Source of the DNA: Anarhynchus alexandrinus
Lineage: Eukaryota > Chordata > Aves > Charadriiformes > Charadriidae
DNA length: 64,000 nt
NCBI GenBank assembly: GCA_008711295.1
Contig: VUYV01000081.1
Span: forward strand, 691,910 to 755,909
Direction of reading: 5' to 3'
Shown here in pieces: positions 1 to 10,846 of this stretch. Each line of letters starts with the position of its first letter. Position 1 is the first letter of the stretch. The notes under the pieces are model-generated. The model worked only from the letters and a program-made list of their open reading frames with translations, was not told the DNA's origin and made no database searches. The translations under genes were made by a program, and so were the position numbers.

Positions 1-126
1 CTTGGGGCGGGAAGAGGTGAATGGGAATATTAAGGTCCCTCCCAGCCCTGTTTTCTGTGATTCTACATGCTCGTGCTCATTCCCTGCCTTATTTCTTAGC
101 ACGACGATGGATTTCTCCTCCCTCAG

Positions 127-285
127 GTCATCCCTGGTCAAGTTGTACAAAGGTCTCACCTCTCAGTGTACAAGCCAAGAGGTTTCTCCAACGCCCAGTG
201 CGGCATCTATCCGGGACAGCGGGATTCACTCTGAAGAGACAATACAGTCATTCCCACCAGCACCCTCCTCTGGCACGACAACCCC
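127..285 (+). CDS. ARHGEF33: ARHGEF33, third-last coding exon
   Basis: Internal coding exon that starts after a strong acceptor (pyrimidine tract ending CTCCCTCAG at 126) and ends at a GTAAGC donor at 286. It opens with the last base of a split codon and closes with two bases of the next. The 53 residues contain SSLVKLYKGLTSQC, then a Ser/Pro/Thr-rich stretch with RDSGIHSEE and APSSG. This matches the human ARHGEF33 segment just after the DH domain (SSMAKLYKGL, RDTGIHSEE) as I remember it. An alternative acceptor AG at 98-99 would add nine in-frame codons, but it has no counterpart in the human protein. ARHGEF33 is a putative Rho-family exchange factor. This exon is linker, not catalytic. Confidence 0.85.
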
Positions 286-1975
286 GTAAGCCTACTGTCC
301 TAGTAGAAGGCTTTCAAAGTAGGCTGAAAGCTGTCTCCTCACCCATGCTATGCCCGTGACACTGGGCAGTTACAGACTGTCATTTCCAAGACTACTCCCT
401 GTGTAGAGAAATGAAGGGTTGGCTCCTCCCTGCTATCCACTACCACGTGGCTTACAAGCAGGAAACATTTGAGAGCTCTACCCAGGGCTGTCAGTGCTCT
501 TGCTAGCTGTCTTAACAGCGTTCCAGGGAGGACGTTTATTTGTGTAGGCCTGGCAGTGGTGCGCACTTATTCACTGCCAACATTACAAGAGCTAAGAAAC
601 ATGACCAAGGTCTCAGACTAGCAAAAAAAGTACTTTTCCACACAGCACATCATCGAGTGATGGGACTCACTATCACAAGATGCAAGTACCAATGGGTTCA
701 AAACCACACAAGACTAATTCAAGGAAGTCAGGGCTGCTGGTAGCACCTGGCAAAGTCTTTGGCCATTTCTAGCCTACTGATAGGTGCCAACTGAGATGAC
801 GATCAGAGAAGCACACTAGACTTGCCTTCTTTCTTATGTCAGCAATTTGTGGCTGCTGTACTTCCTTTGACGCCAACAAGAAGAGTTTGGCTTCCTTATT
901 CTGAGTCCCCCTCAAGTGGCAGCGTTACTAGATCAATCTCTAGCCTCCTTCTCACCAGACTACCCAAGCCAATCTCCCTCCCTTCGCAGGGATGCGCCAG
1001 GCCCCCATCTTGGTAGCCTCAGCTGACACCTCCCCAGTTTCCCCACATTCATCCTGAACTGAGGACCCAACATGGGTCCAGGTGGGGCCTCATCAGCACT
1101 GAACGGAACGGGGGAAAATAACTCCCCAAACTCGGCTGGCCACACAGCTCCTAACACAGCTCAGGTCATGGTTTGCCTTGTCTGCCATGAGAGCATGCTG
1201 TCACCTCATCTTCACCCTGGCATTGGCTATAACCCCAAGTTCATAGCAGGGCTGCTGCTCAGCCCAAATCTCCCAGCCTGGTGTGATGCATGGGGTTACC
1301 TTGCCCCACATGCAGAGCTCTGCATATCTTCAACATCACAAGGTTTCTGTTCCCCCACCTCCATTCATTATGTCCCCAGAAGATGGCAGTGGGACTTTCC
1401 TGACTAGTGGTCATTAAGCATGGTGGAGCTACCCACCCTGCACCTAATGCCTCATCCAGTGCCGTATTCTGCTGACTTACCTGGAGCACACGGAGGGTAG
1501 GAGCCCTCTAAGTACTCCTGACACACTTCTGGGGACAGAGTCACCCTACCCAAGAGAGGAACCCTGTCTATCTGAAAACACAATCAGACCACAGGAAAGT
1601 AAGACACAGTCCCTACGCTACTGAAAGAGAAGAAAAGTAAAAATCCAGCATGCAGATGAACAGGAGAGGGCTGGAGCAGTTGGCTTCTCATCTCAGTTTC
1701 TATTCATTTCATGGTGTAGAGCACAAAAGTCAGCCAAAGCTACGGGATAAGCAGTGCTTTCCCTGCAAGTTTGCTCCTGCTAACCCAGCCAGGCAATTTC
1801 AATTAATGGCAGCTCTGTTACTGTTCTCCAAGATATGAAAATACTTTTTGACCTTAAAAGCAAGAGAATGGGGCTGGGGTAACGAGGGGGGAGGGGGAAT
1901 TGTCATGCTGTCTCTCGGTCATCCTTTAGTATTCCACTTCCTTCTTTTTTTTTTAATTTTGTTTCTTATTTTAAG
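286..1975 (+). other. ARHGEF33 intron
   Basis: Intron between the third-last and penultimate coding exons, GTAAGC to TTTTAAG. It holds an old CR1 fragment near 1065-1420. I see no other gene or motif in it. Confidence 0.75.
1065..1420 (-). mobile_element. Old CR1 LINE fragment
   Basis: The + strand reads as a diverged reverse complement of the CR1 reverse-transcriptase C-terminal region. Recognisable pieces include AGGTGGGGCCTCATCAGCAC, GGCTGGCCACACAGCTCC and CCCAGCCTGGTGTGATGCAT. No frame survives. It lies inside an ARHGEF33 intron in antisense orientation. The edges are approximate. Confidence 0.65.
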
Positions 1976-2729
1976 GCATTTGATGCCCCAGATGAAGAAA
2001 CCCCAGCCAACCGTGATGGAGAACATCCAGGCTGTAAAGCCCCCTGACTGGGAAATGGAAAGTAGAAAACATGAGAGGCCAGAGAACATCCTTGCATCCT
2101 CTCAGCTCACAGAGCAGGAACTCAAGGCTCTGACAGCCCCCTTACAATCCATCCCTGAAATGGAGTATGAGGCACCACCAGCCGACGCAGTGGGAAACAC
2201 TGAGAGGGCCATCAGGACCTCTGTGGAGCTGCTGCAGGATGCGAGGAACTTTGCGCCGAGCTACGAAGAGTTTGACTACCCTGGGGAGGTTTTCACCCTG
2301 CCAGGCCCCTACGAAGATGATGCCTTCCAAAACCTCGCTCTCTTTGAGAATTGCTCCCCGGCCTCTTCCGAATCCAGCTTAGACATTTGCTTCCTTAGGC
2401 CTGTTAACTTCACATCAGAACCAGAGAGGACTGATCATGCCTTACAGCCATTGCCTAAGAGCTGCACTCCCGTAAGCAGCAGTACTTACAAGCGTGAGAT
2501 GTTCCACAGCAAAGGCAAGCAGCTGAGCAGGTCCCTGAAGGAGCTGCCAAGGAGCGCTGAGGGCGTGAGCACCAGACTCTACAGCACACGGAGCAGCAGC
2601 GGGAGCCGGCTGCAGCAGAAGCAGGAGAGGAATGTCCAGCCTCACATGATCTCAGCCTCATCTCGAAGCTCCCAAAGGGGCTACTTCCCCCCTCAGAGAG
2701 CAGCGGGTGAAAAGCAGAGCTTTTTGGAA
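1976..2729 (+). CDS. ARHGEF33: ARHGEF33, large penultimate coding exon
   Basis: Long exon (1 + 753 nt) that follows a T-rich acceptor ending TTATTTTAAG and stops at a GAA|GTAAGG donor. The frame continues from the previous exon through a split Pro codon into HLMPQMKK. It encodes the disordered C-terminal region: KHERPE, an acidic patch with YEEFDYPGEVF, then the conserved block ALFENCSPASSESSLDICFL, then a Ser/Arg-rich region with SRSLKELPR and RLYSTRSSSG. All of these blocks also occur in human ARHGEF33. The block around LFENCSPASSESSLDICFL is much better kept than its flanks, which suggests a short binding motif; that is inference. The open frame extends back to 1848, but the part before 1976 is intron. 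Confidence 0.9.
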
Positions 2730-4613
2730 GTAAGGAGGCTTAAATAGGAAGAGGGGAAAAAAAAAAGGCACGTGGTGGTGCAGAAGCAGCAGCAGCAGCA
2801 GGAGAAAGATATGAGATACAGTTAGGGCAGAACACGCCAAAATAGCTTCCAAGTCCACACATTCAAAGTCCTCATCTGCATGTACATGCCCAAGGGAGGG
2901 ACAAGACAGCTCCTGTTCACATCTTTCCCAGGGGCAAGCATGGAGGCCCCGTCCCTGGAGGTGTTCAAGGCCAGGTTGGATGGGGCTTTGAGCAACCTGG
3001 TCTAGTGGAAGGTGTCCCTGCCCGTGGCAGGGGGGTTGGAACTCAATGATCTTTAAGGTCCCTTCCAACCCAAACCATTCTACGATTCCATGGGCTTGAG
3101 GCACACAGCTGGCTGAGTGACAGCTAGAACACCCTTGAGACAAGGTAGCCTCTCGCGTGTCTCCAGCTGTCACTGAGCTTCCCCCGCAAGTAAATGTTGT
3201 ATCTGATCAGGGTCACTAAGTATGCACAAAGCTGTTCAAAATTAGTGCTATGGTGGCACCCAGTTAAAAAGGGGCCTTTCCACCTGCTGCGAGGAGTGCT
3301 GGGTTACGAAAACCAAGGGATTTAGCATCGGATCCTCAGCCAGTGTAAACCAGCAGGACTTGGCTGAGCTCAAGTCTGGTCGGTGGGTTTTGTGTTACCT
3401 GCATTTGTAGAGCCATACTAAAGTCTGTGTGGAAAAAAAAACCAACCAAAACACACCAGAGCCCAGCAACTGCGTCCCTCAGACAACCACTGTCACGGCA
3501 GGCAGCACTCTAGCCCTTCGGGGACACCAGGTCTTGCAGGAACAACGTTTCTGTAGGCTGCAGTGCCTGTTCAGAGTCAGCTTTGAGCTGTCACAGTCCA
3601 GGGGGGAAGATGCTCTTCACACTTCCTGGGGACAAGGTCGAGGGTGCTGCGAGGTGCTTCGCTAGTTCGCTCAGTGCTGCCTGGAGAAACACCCTCCTCT
3701 TAAAATGAGGCGAGATGCAGATGAGGCTGTAGATGCAGATGACGGCGGGAGGAAGGTTCCGACAGCCTGACTGAAAAGGCAGCAAGGAAACCTTGAAAGA
3801 AAAGAGAAAAAAGCCAAGTGAGTGAAGGAGGTGGTGGACGGCTGAGCAGGGGAGATGAGGCAGAGGGAGAAGAGCCACGGGGACACAGCCGCCCCTGGAA
3901 GAGGAGCCTGTGAGCTCTTTGGCACTCACCTGCACAGAGCTATGGCCCACGGCAGGGTGCAGATGTGGAGCTAGTCCAGAACTGCAGGACACCTTCACCC
4001 CACAGAGCAAAGGAGACTACCGTGGCAGCAGTGGGCAGAACTGGAGAAAAGGGCCTTGTCCAGAGCCTCGCTGAGAGGAACTCAGCGCTCTCCTGAAAGG
4101 GGGAGAGATCTTTTAGTGGCATATTTACCACAAGGGGGGTGTGTGCTAATGAAGCCTTCTGCCCCACAGATATAAAACCAGGCAGCAGCAGAGCCACCAG
4201 AAGAGTCTTTCACACCGTATCAGCTCAAGAAGCCCGAAGCCTCCCTGCCCTGCTGTAGGGTAAACAGAGCTCGTGAGCAAGGAGAGGGTGGGAAGTTCCT
4301 TCAACTCCCCACGCTGGCCTGCTCCCTCGTTGGCAAAAGGGGCTAGTAATGTCCCCCTAAACAAAAAGCTTAGCAAGGAAAGCTCCAGTTCCCTCTAACA
4401 ACGCGTATCCCTCCACTCCTCTGCCACTGCCTCAGAGCTACCAACGAGCTCTCTGCAGAGGTACCAGTGCTGCCGAGTCCTGGGTGACCCGTCGTCTCCC
4501 AGCCTTGCCAGCACCTCCTCAGCCACCAGGTCCTTCCTAGCACAGCGAGAGAGAGAGAAAGGGACAAGGATGTGAGGTTGCAAATGCTGGTTAAATTGTC
4601 TTTTCCCTTTTAG
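2730..4613 (+). other. ARHGEF33 last intron
   Basis: Intron from the GTAAGG donor at 2730 to the TTTTAG acceptor at 4613. It contains an A-rich run and CAG-like repeats near 2755-2805, and a short CR1 3' end at 2935-3092. Nothing else is recognised. Confidence 0.75.
2935..3092 (+). mobile_element. CR1 LINE 3' end fragment
   Basis: Typical CR1 3' terminus in sense orientation: CCTGGAGGTGTTCAAGGCC, then GGGTTGGAACTCAATGATC, AGGTCCCTTCCAACCC and ATTCTACGATTC. Only about the last 160 bases of the element are present, the usual strong 5' truncation. Confidence 0.85.
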
Positions 4614-4751
4614 GAGCTCCATGCAGAAGACAACACCAGGTTCTGCCAGAAGGATGACAATGAGCAAACATCCTTCAGCGACCACAACCCACGGCACGAG
4701 CCCAAGGGGGGTTTCCGGAGCTCCTTCCGCAAGCTCTTCAAAAAGAAATAA
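4614..4751 (+). CDS. ARHGEF33: ARHGEF33, last coding exon and stop
   Basis: Terminal coding exon after the acceptor TTTTCCCTTTTAG. It is in phase 0 with the previous exon (..FLE|ELHAED..). It encodes 45 residues, including NTRFC, QTSFSDHNPR and a strongly basic end GGFRSSFRKLFKKK, followed by TAA at 4749-4751. The human protein has nearly the same block (TRFC, QTSFSDQNPR, GGFRSSFRKLFKKK), which is the best single proof of identity. The basic-aromatic tail could bind acidic membrane lipids; that is inference. The gene points toward SOS1, tail to tail. Confidence 0.92.
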   Translation, partial: ELHAEDNTRFCQKDDNEQTSFSDHNPRHEPKGGFRSSFRKLFKKK

Positions 4752-7420
4752 GCAGCCCCAAGAAAGGCAGGCCACAGCCTAAGCGCGACAGTGCTTCCCC
4801 AGGTCCCTGAGGGTGGAGACAGACAGCGGGGCCCCAAGATCCCCCTGACTAACACAGTAGGTGGAGGGGTGGGGGAGAGGAGACTGTCACAACTGCCTTA
4901 CAAACGCATCCTGCTCTTCCTAGCGCAGGGCAGGGCCAGGCTATGGGTTGAAGTGGAGCTCAGCCAGCAGGTCCAAATAAGCACAGGAACTTGCTAGCTT
5001 TCACACCCCTGCCTGACTTAACTTTCCTCGGAGTTTCGGAAAGCTTTGGCCGAACCCCACTATCTTCTCCTCCCCCTCATCCCCCAACGCTGTTTGATTT
5101 GCCGTACATCTTTGCTCTTCCAAATTCAAGCCAGGTCTAATTTGGGCTCACCCACAACAGAGGGGCTACCTTTGCAGCCTCGGCATCCTGGTCTGAAGTT
5201 CCCCTCTTTCCTGCACTTTCCAAAGAAAAACCACCATCAAAGATGTCTTCCAGAAGGCCAGCTCGCACTACCCTCTGGTGTGAGAAGGTCTAATAAGCAT
5301 CAGCTGAAGCACCTGGGCTTTGTACTGCTTAATCAGCAGCACCCTTTCTTTTGGACTTCCATCTCTCCCCAAAATTCTCCTTCACCTTTTACGCGGCGCG
5401 CCGCCTCTTGAATTGCCTCCCGCTGTGCGAATCTCTTTTCCTGCTGTGGGACTGCCTGTGTCTCCAGGCAGGTGATGGAGGCTGAGCCCAGGGCCTGCCA
5501 CAAGAGACAGAGACTCTTCTCCACCCTATCCCCACTGTGGATTGATGCAGACACTGACACAGTCAACCAGCGTCCTGGCTCCCGGTCTGTAATACACCTG
5601 AAATACTCTTTGCTAACTCTCTTCAGCCTGACACCGCCTCACAAGGCCCATCACGTGCAGCACCCTGCTTTGGAGCAGTTCTCCTACCTAAAATTGAGGC
5701 ACGAGGGCAGGAAAGGCGACAGTGCCCCACGTTCAAAGTCACAAGCCCACCTTCTCGTGCAAGGATACTCCTCCTCCCACAAGAAGGCCACATGCCATCG
5801 CCCTCACATCTCGACGTGACAAACCCTCAGTAACGCTGTTCTCTGCAGAAGGCTATAGCTTTTGTTAAAAAGAAAGTAGAGAGAAACACGGCGCTCTGGT
5901 GCGATAACCACATCAAACCCCAGCAGCAGGAGCACCGTTGGCACGGGGCTGTGGTGCTGGCTGAAGCTGGGACATGCTGAGGGCAGTTTCAAGAGGAAAT
6001 GTGGTTTTATCACCTGTTTTAGCAGGGTTGGGACACTGGTCTCTCATAAAGGAACAGCTTCACCTGAAGAAGTTGCGAACTGCCCCCGGGGGACCAACAG
6101 CAATGTCCCAGGGGAAATAACGCAAGGCTGTGAGGTGAGGGGCTTGGGACTCCAACACCAGCGCAAGGGTGGCTGAATCTGGTGCCAAGAGAAGAGCGCC
6201 CATCGTGCTGCATGGCTCTCCCAGCAGCAACGGTACGGGACAGGCCCAGAGCAGGTGTCCTTGGCTGCAGTGGCCAACACCCTCTGCAGACGCAGGGCCT
6301 ATAGCTCTCCCATCACGTTGACTGACCCTCATATACCGTCTGCTTTTCCTCCTCTGGTGGAGGCGAAGGGGTACGTGTGAAAAGGGTTATCCACCCACCT
6401 ACGACAGACAAAATCCATCCTTTATCTCAAAGTTTTCCCAAGATTTCAAGAAAGTGACCAAGCAAAATCGCAGAGATTAAAATGTTTTAGCTGATGCCTG
6501 CCCCATAGATTTCACTGGACCCAAAAATCCACTACTGCTCCTTACAATGAGGAAAAAATATCATTCACTCCGCCTTTGGAAACTATTCTGGGAAGATTCT
6601 TTTTAATCTAAGGTTTTTAATGAGAAAAAAAAAAGCCCTTCCGTCTCTGTCCTCTCCCTCACACCCTCATTACATTACAAATTCCCTGGCCCTTCCCAGT
6701 CAGGGCTGCTCCACGCTGACCAGCCACTGCGGCACAAAGACACTTCCTAGGGCTTCACAGGGCTTCACAGACAGTGCAGAGCCAGGACAGAAACCCGTAT
6801 GAAGAGCCAGACACTTGTACCTGAAGCATCTGCAAAGCCCGTTTGTTCTGCAGAGGAATCAGCCATAGACAGACCTATTTGTTTGTCCACGGAACCAGAG
6901 TTATATCAATATGGACAAGTTTCCGCTGCAACGCACTGATGCCGTGAAGGGCTCTGATGCTGGCGTCTTTGGTCTCGTATAACACGACGCTTCTGTCCTT
7001 CAGAGAACAAACGTGCTCCTCACACCTGCCAGGCAGATGCCAGGACAGAAACAGGACACAGGGGAAACCCGACCTGCTAACATCTGCCGGGTAAGGAAAC
7101 CCTTCCACAGTGGCAGACGCTTGCTTGTAAAATGCACACAGATTTTAGCTTCTGGTTTAGTGATTTAAGGCATGGTCAGAACGGATGGTTATTTCTTTCT
7201 GATCCTGTATGAGTTCTTACTTTCAGGCCTATGCTTATCATTTGAGATGTCCTTGTACCTGCTCAGAATCTGCAGATGTAAATAAAATGAATGAATGATG
7301 CTCAGCACCATACAGAAACACACAAACTCTTGCAGGATCTGATCCAATTTCACTTTTAGTGTATGTGTGTGCTCCGCATTATTTTTCTTCCTGTGCCAAA
7401 TAAATGTTGCTTTTAAATAA
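4752..7420 (+). other. ARHGEF33: Probable ARHGEF33 3' UTR
   Basis: This stretch follows the ARHGEF33 stop and holds no convincing coding region. Two canonical AATAAA signals on the + strand lie at 7281-7286 and 7399-7404. The second is followed by T- and GT-rich sequence, as expected of a cleavage site. Whether the transcript really runs this far is inference; RNA reads would decide. Confidence 0.45.
7399..7404 (+). terminator. Candidate polyadenylation signal for ARHGEF33
   Basis: AATAAA followed within about 40 bases by a GT-rich stretch (CGCTGGTGTCTCC). A second AATAAA lies 118 bases upstream at 7281. Either could end the ARHGEF33 transcript. Confidence 0.4.
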
Positions 7421-7424
7421 CGCT

Positions 7425-8612
7425 GGTGTCTCCTTCGACTGAATCAGCCATAAGGTTGCATCCTTTAAAAGCAGACACACATTTCTCAGGTCCGTTTCTG
7501 AGGCAGCGTTGCTGACAAAGCCCTGTTCCCCTGCACACACAGGCATGTGAGAAGACTGTTCCCATACCCCTGGTTCCGAGACTCTTCCTCAGCACTCCAC
7601 GACTCACTCTCTAGGCTTCTGGTCAAGATCCTGTTGGTGCAGCTCACTGTGACATTTCTTCAGCTCCTTCCTCCATCTCCTTTACTCCTTCTGCTGCTTC
7701 TGTTGCAGACGCACGAGCTTTCACAAAAAAAAAAAAATCCCATGAGCCTCTTCCACTGACATACACACCACTGGAATTTCAACTATCCAGCTCTGTAAGA
7801 TATCTTAATATCTTCCTGTATATCACAAACATCTGTCACATACCGAGTTTTTTTAAAAATTTAATTCCAGTTCTATCAACACCATCTTACCTTTGTGACA
7901 TTCTCAGCCGGTCCAAAACAAGGACATCACAAACAGGGACAACTCAGCCCGTGGTGCTCACACCTCCCCACGCCACGCAGCACCGGCAAGCCTGCGTCGC
8001 GTTCCTCCTGCTGCTCTGTAGCTCCCTGCAGCGTTGTGTCACTTGAGGACAGTGGTCTTGGAGATTAGAGCACGCCAGCAGAGTTTTGAACCAACAGCCC
8101 AAACGGAGTTTTACTCCTGTGCAAATCTACTGGGGTGTTTCCTCCTCAAATCCCTTTCAATCACACAGATGCAGAAGATGCCCATCAGCTAGCTGCTGGG
8201 GGACGGCCAGCACCCCAGACAGCCCCAGACAGGACGTGCCCTCGTCGCGGCTGGGGCTCTTCTACATCACCTCTCCACAGCTACGCTCCCTGCTCAAGTC
8301 AGCCACCTCAGACCCTCCTCTGATTATGGGTAACTTGGACTTTCAGTGCTGGTCAAACATACCCTCTCGCCACTCCATTCCTCTAAGCCAGCATGACTGA
8401 GACTACTGCCACGTTGCTATAACTTAGGCACTTTCTCCTACTTTTTTCCCCCAGAATTGCAATGTATCCTGGCTTCCTCTACAAGTTCTTGGAGTATTTC
8501 ACCTCAGTACAAGTCATGTACATATACAAGTACAGATATTCCTCAGTAAGGGCAAAAACCCTGTCCCGCTTTGAGTGACACAGGACTAATTTCTCTTTCA
8601 GTAATTTTACTT
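7425..8612. other. Intergenic stretch, nothing recognised
   Basis: Sequence between the probable ARHGEF33 3' end and the CR1 copy at 8613. It has a short A run at 7724-7736 but no frame or repeat that I recognise. Confidence 0.5.
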
Positions 8613-9960
8613 TTCACAGAATCACAGAATCTCCTATATTGGAAAAGACCTGTAGGATCATCCAGTCCGATCATTAACCCAACACTGCCGAGCCCACCAC
8701 TAACCCATGTCCCTGAGCACTATATCTACACGACCCATAAATACCTCCAGGGATGGGCACTCCACCACTGCCCTGGGTAACGCATCCCAATGCCTGATGA
8801 CCCTTTCAGTAAAGAAATTCTTCCCAATATCTGCTCTAAACTTCCCTTGGTGCAACTTGAAGCCATTTCCTCTTGTTCTATCACCTGTTACTTGACAGAA
8901 CAGGTCGACCCCCACCTCTCTGCAACCTCCTTTCAGGTGGTTGTAGAGAGTGATAAGGTCTCCCCTCAGCCTCCTCTTCTCCAGGCTGAACACCCCCAGG
9001 TCCCTCAGCCGCTCCTCACCAGACGTGTGCTCCAGACCCCTCACCAGCTCCGTTGCCCTTCTCTGGACACGCTCCAGCACCTCAATGTCTTTCTTGTGGT
9101 GAAGGGCCCAAAACTGAACGCAGCACTCGAGGTGGGGCCTCACCAGCGCCGAGTACAGGGGTAAAATCACCTCCCTGGTCCTACTGGCCACACTGCTCCT
9201 GATACAGGCCAGGATGGCGTTGGCCTTCTTGGCCACCTGGGCACACTGCTGGCTCATGTTCAGCCGGCTGTCGGCCAACACCCCCAGGTCCCTCTCTGCT
9301 GAGCAGCTCTCCAGCCACTCCTCCCCAAGCCTGTAGCGTTGGTGGGGGTTGTTGCAGCCAAAGTGTGAGACCCAGCATTTGGACTTAGTAAAACTCATAC
9401 AGTTTGCCTTGGCCCATCGATCTCGTCTGTCTGAATCCCCCTGCAGAGCCTCCCTACCCTCAGGCAGATCAACACTCCCACCCAGCTTGGTGTCCTCTGC
9501 AAACTGACTGAGGGTGCACTCCATCCCCTCATCCCCATCATTGATGAGGAAGTTAAACAGGACTGGCCCCAGTCCCGAGCCCTGGGGGACACCACTCGCG
9601 ACCGGCCGCCAACTGGAGTTAACTCCGTTCACCACCACTCTCTGGGCCCGGCCTTCCAGCCAGTGTTTTACCCAGCAAAGNCAGCCACTGTTTTACCCAG
9701 CAAAGTGTAAGCCCATGCCAGCCATGAGCAGCCAGTTTCTCCAGAACGCTGTGGGAAATGGTGTCAAAGGCTTTACTAAAGTCCAGACAGACAACATCCA
9801 CAGCTTTTCCCTCATCCACAATGACCACCTCCGGCCCAGGCAGGCCTCTCCTCCCAGCTTTGAGAAACTTCAAAAAGCCCCAAAAAGCACCCTTTGTCGG
9901 CCCTTGCCACCGCAACTCCCTTCCCCAGTGCGGACTCACCTGCACTGGAGCTGGTCCCCT
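8613..9960 (-). mobile_element. CR1 LINE, 3' part with long open RT frame
   Basis: The - strand encodes the C-terminal half of a CR1 reverse transcriptase. One open frame runs from 9638 to 8700 (312 codons) and contains [33 protein letters not shown] and [16 protein letters not shown] second frame, 9945-9619, carries the upstream part DEGKAVDVVCLDFSKAFDT. The catalytic motif, normally FADD in CR1, reads FAED here (about 9492-9503), so this copy is probably dead as an enzyme. The 3' end near 8613 carries the typical CACAGAATCACAGAATC. The frame is split by an assembly-type duplication at 9657-9705. The 5' edge is uncertain. Confidence 0.9.
9657..9705. repeat. 24-bp duplication around a single N
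   Basis: Two 24-base copies that differ at one base (9657-9680 and 9682-9705) flank one N at 9681. They lie inside the CR1 element. Removing one copy plus the N deletes 25 bases and joins the two CR1 frames. This looks like an unmerged contig overlap rather than biology. Confidence 0.85.
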
Positions 9961-10084
9961 CGGCGAGTGACCTTTTCAGTAAGGTTTCTTCTAATGCTAG
10001 GGGAAAACACACTTTATAAGATGCTAGTGTCTGAATTTGTGAAAATATTTAGTTGATAGCCAGCTGTGGTATTTGGGTTTAAGG

Positions 10085-10602
10085 TCTCAGTGTCTTTGAG
10101 CTAGTCAGGTGCAGGGATGAGGAGGAGCGAGACCCGGGCACTTGACCCAAGCTGGCCAACAGGGTTATTTCACACCATGAATGTCACATTCAATACAAAT
10201 CAGAAAGTTTGCTGAGGAGTTTTCTCTCTTCTATGATGGCTGTGATCCTGAGAACTCCTCGCCCCGGTGCCGGAGCCCTGAGCCCTTCCCTTCCTCCCAA
10301 AGCTGTAGTGCTCTCAGTGTCCCACATCTGCTGTCCACTGCTGGGAGTGCACAGCTTCTACTGATAGAATGAGCTGAGTGTAATCCTTGTATATTTTATA
10401 TTGGTATCGGTATCAATATTGGTTCTTTAGTATTATTAATGTTAATTATTTAGTCTTATTCTATTAAATCGGTTTATATCTCAACCCTCGGGTTTCCTTG
10501 TTTTTTCCCCAATTCCCTTTCCCAGGTGGGAAGGGGTCATTGAGTGAGAGAATAATTGTCTAAGGACGACAAATTGTTGTGGGTTCTCCTAACCATAACA
10601 AC
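10085..10602 (+). mobile_element. Partial LTR of avian ERVL-like retrovirus
   Basis: The sequence matches the well-known avian LTR type: GATGAGGAGGAGCGAGACCC, CTTGACCCAAGCTGGCCAAC, an AT-rich TATTATTAATGTTAATTATT block, then CTATTAAATCGGTTTATATC and TCAACCCTCGGGTTTCC, ending with AACCATAACA near 10600. The TTAAA/TTTATATC block corresponds to the polyadenylation part of the LTR. No internal gag, pol or env sequence is seen next to it, so it is a solo or truncated LTR. Its 5' end seems to be missing next to the CR1 copy. Confidence 0.75.
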
Positions 10603-10788
10603 CACTGCAAGAGGTTCCAAGGAATCCAGTTGCTTTTTCCAAACTCTAGGCCAAGTTGTGTGTGCCCCTTGCTCATGCCCAACAGGAGAGGAGCTGGGGC
10701 ACGCGTAGTACTGTCTTTGGCCACTGTTGGGTTCTTCGATGGAGGAGGCTACTGTGAATATTAAGTTTCTACTTGCGAGTGGTTTTCA

Positions 10789-10846
10789 TTTATTCACTCT
10801 GTTCTTTGGAAGCAGATGAAGATATTAAACATAAAGTCCCTTTATT
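10789..10846 (-). terminator. Candidate SOS1 polyadenylation signals (distal)
   Basis: TTTATT on the + strand at 10789-10794 and 10841-10846 reads AATAAA on the - strand. These are the most distal candidates for the SOS1 3' end before the LTR. Other - strand AATAAA sites lie near 11775-11790, 12481-12486, 15183-15188 and 15601-15606. Confidence 0.3.

Noticed and set aside
98..126. Alternative acceptor at 98-99 for the first ARHGEF33 exon
   Set aside because: It would add residues absent from human ARHGEF33; the AG at 125-126 has a better pyrimidine tract and gives SSLVKLYKG directly.
2658..3173. 171-codon - strand frame
   Set aside because: It is antisense to the ARHGEF33 exon edge and a CR1 fragment, and contains a Leu/His run from a CAG-type repeat; no domain.
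4395..4775. 126-codon - strand frame
   Set aside because: It is the antisense shadow of the last ARHGEF33 exon, which has clear sense-strand homology.
8700..9638. 312-codon open frame on the - strand as a possible host gene
   Set aside because: Its sequence is CR1 reverse transcriptase ([25 protein letters not shown]) and the 3' end has the CR1 terminus.
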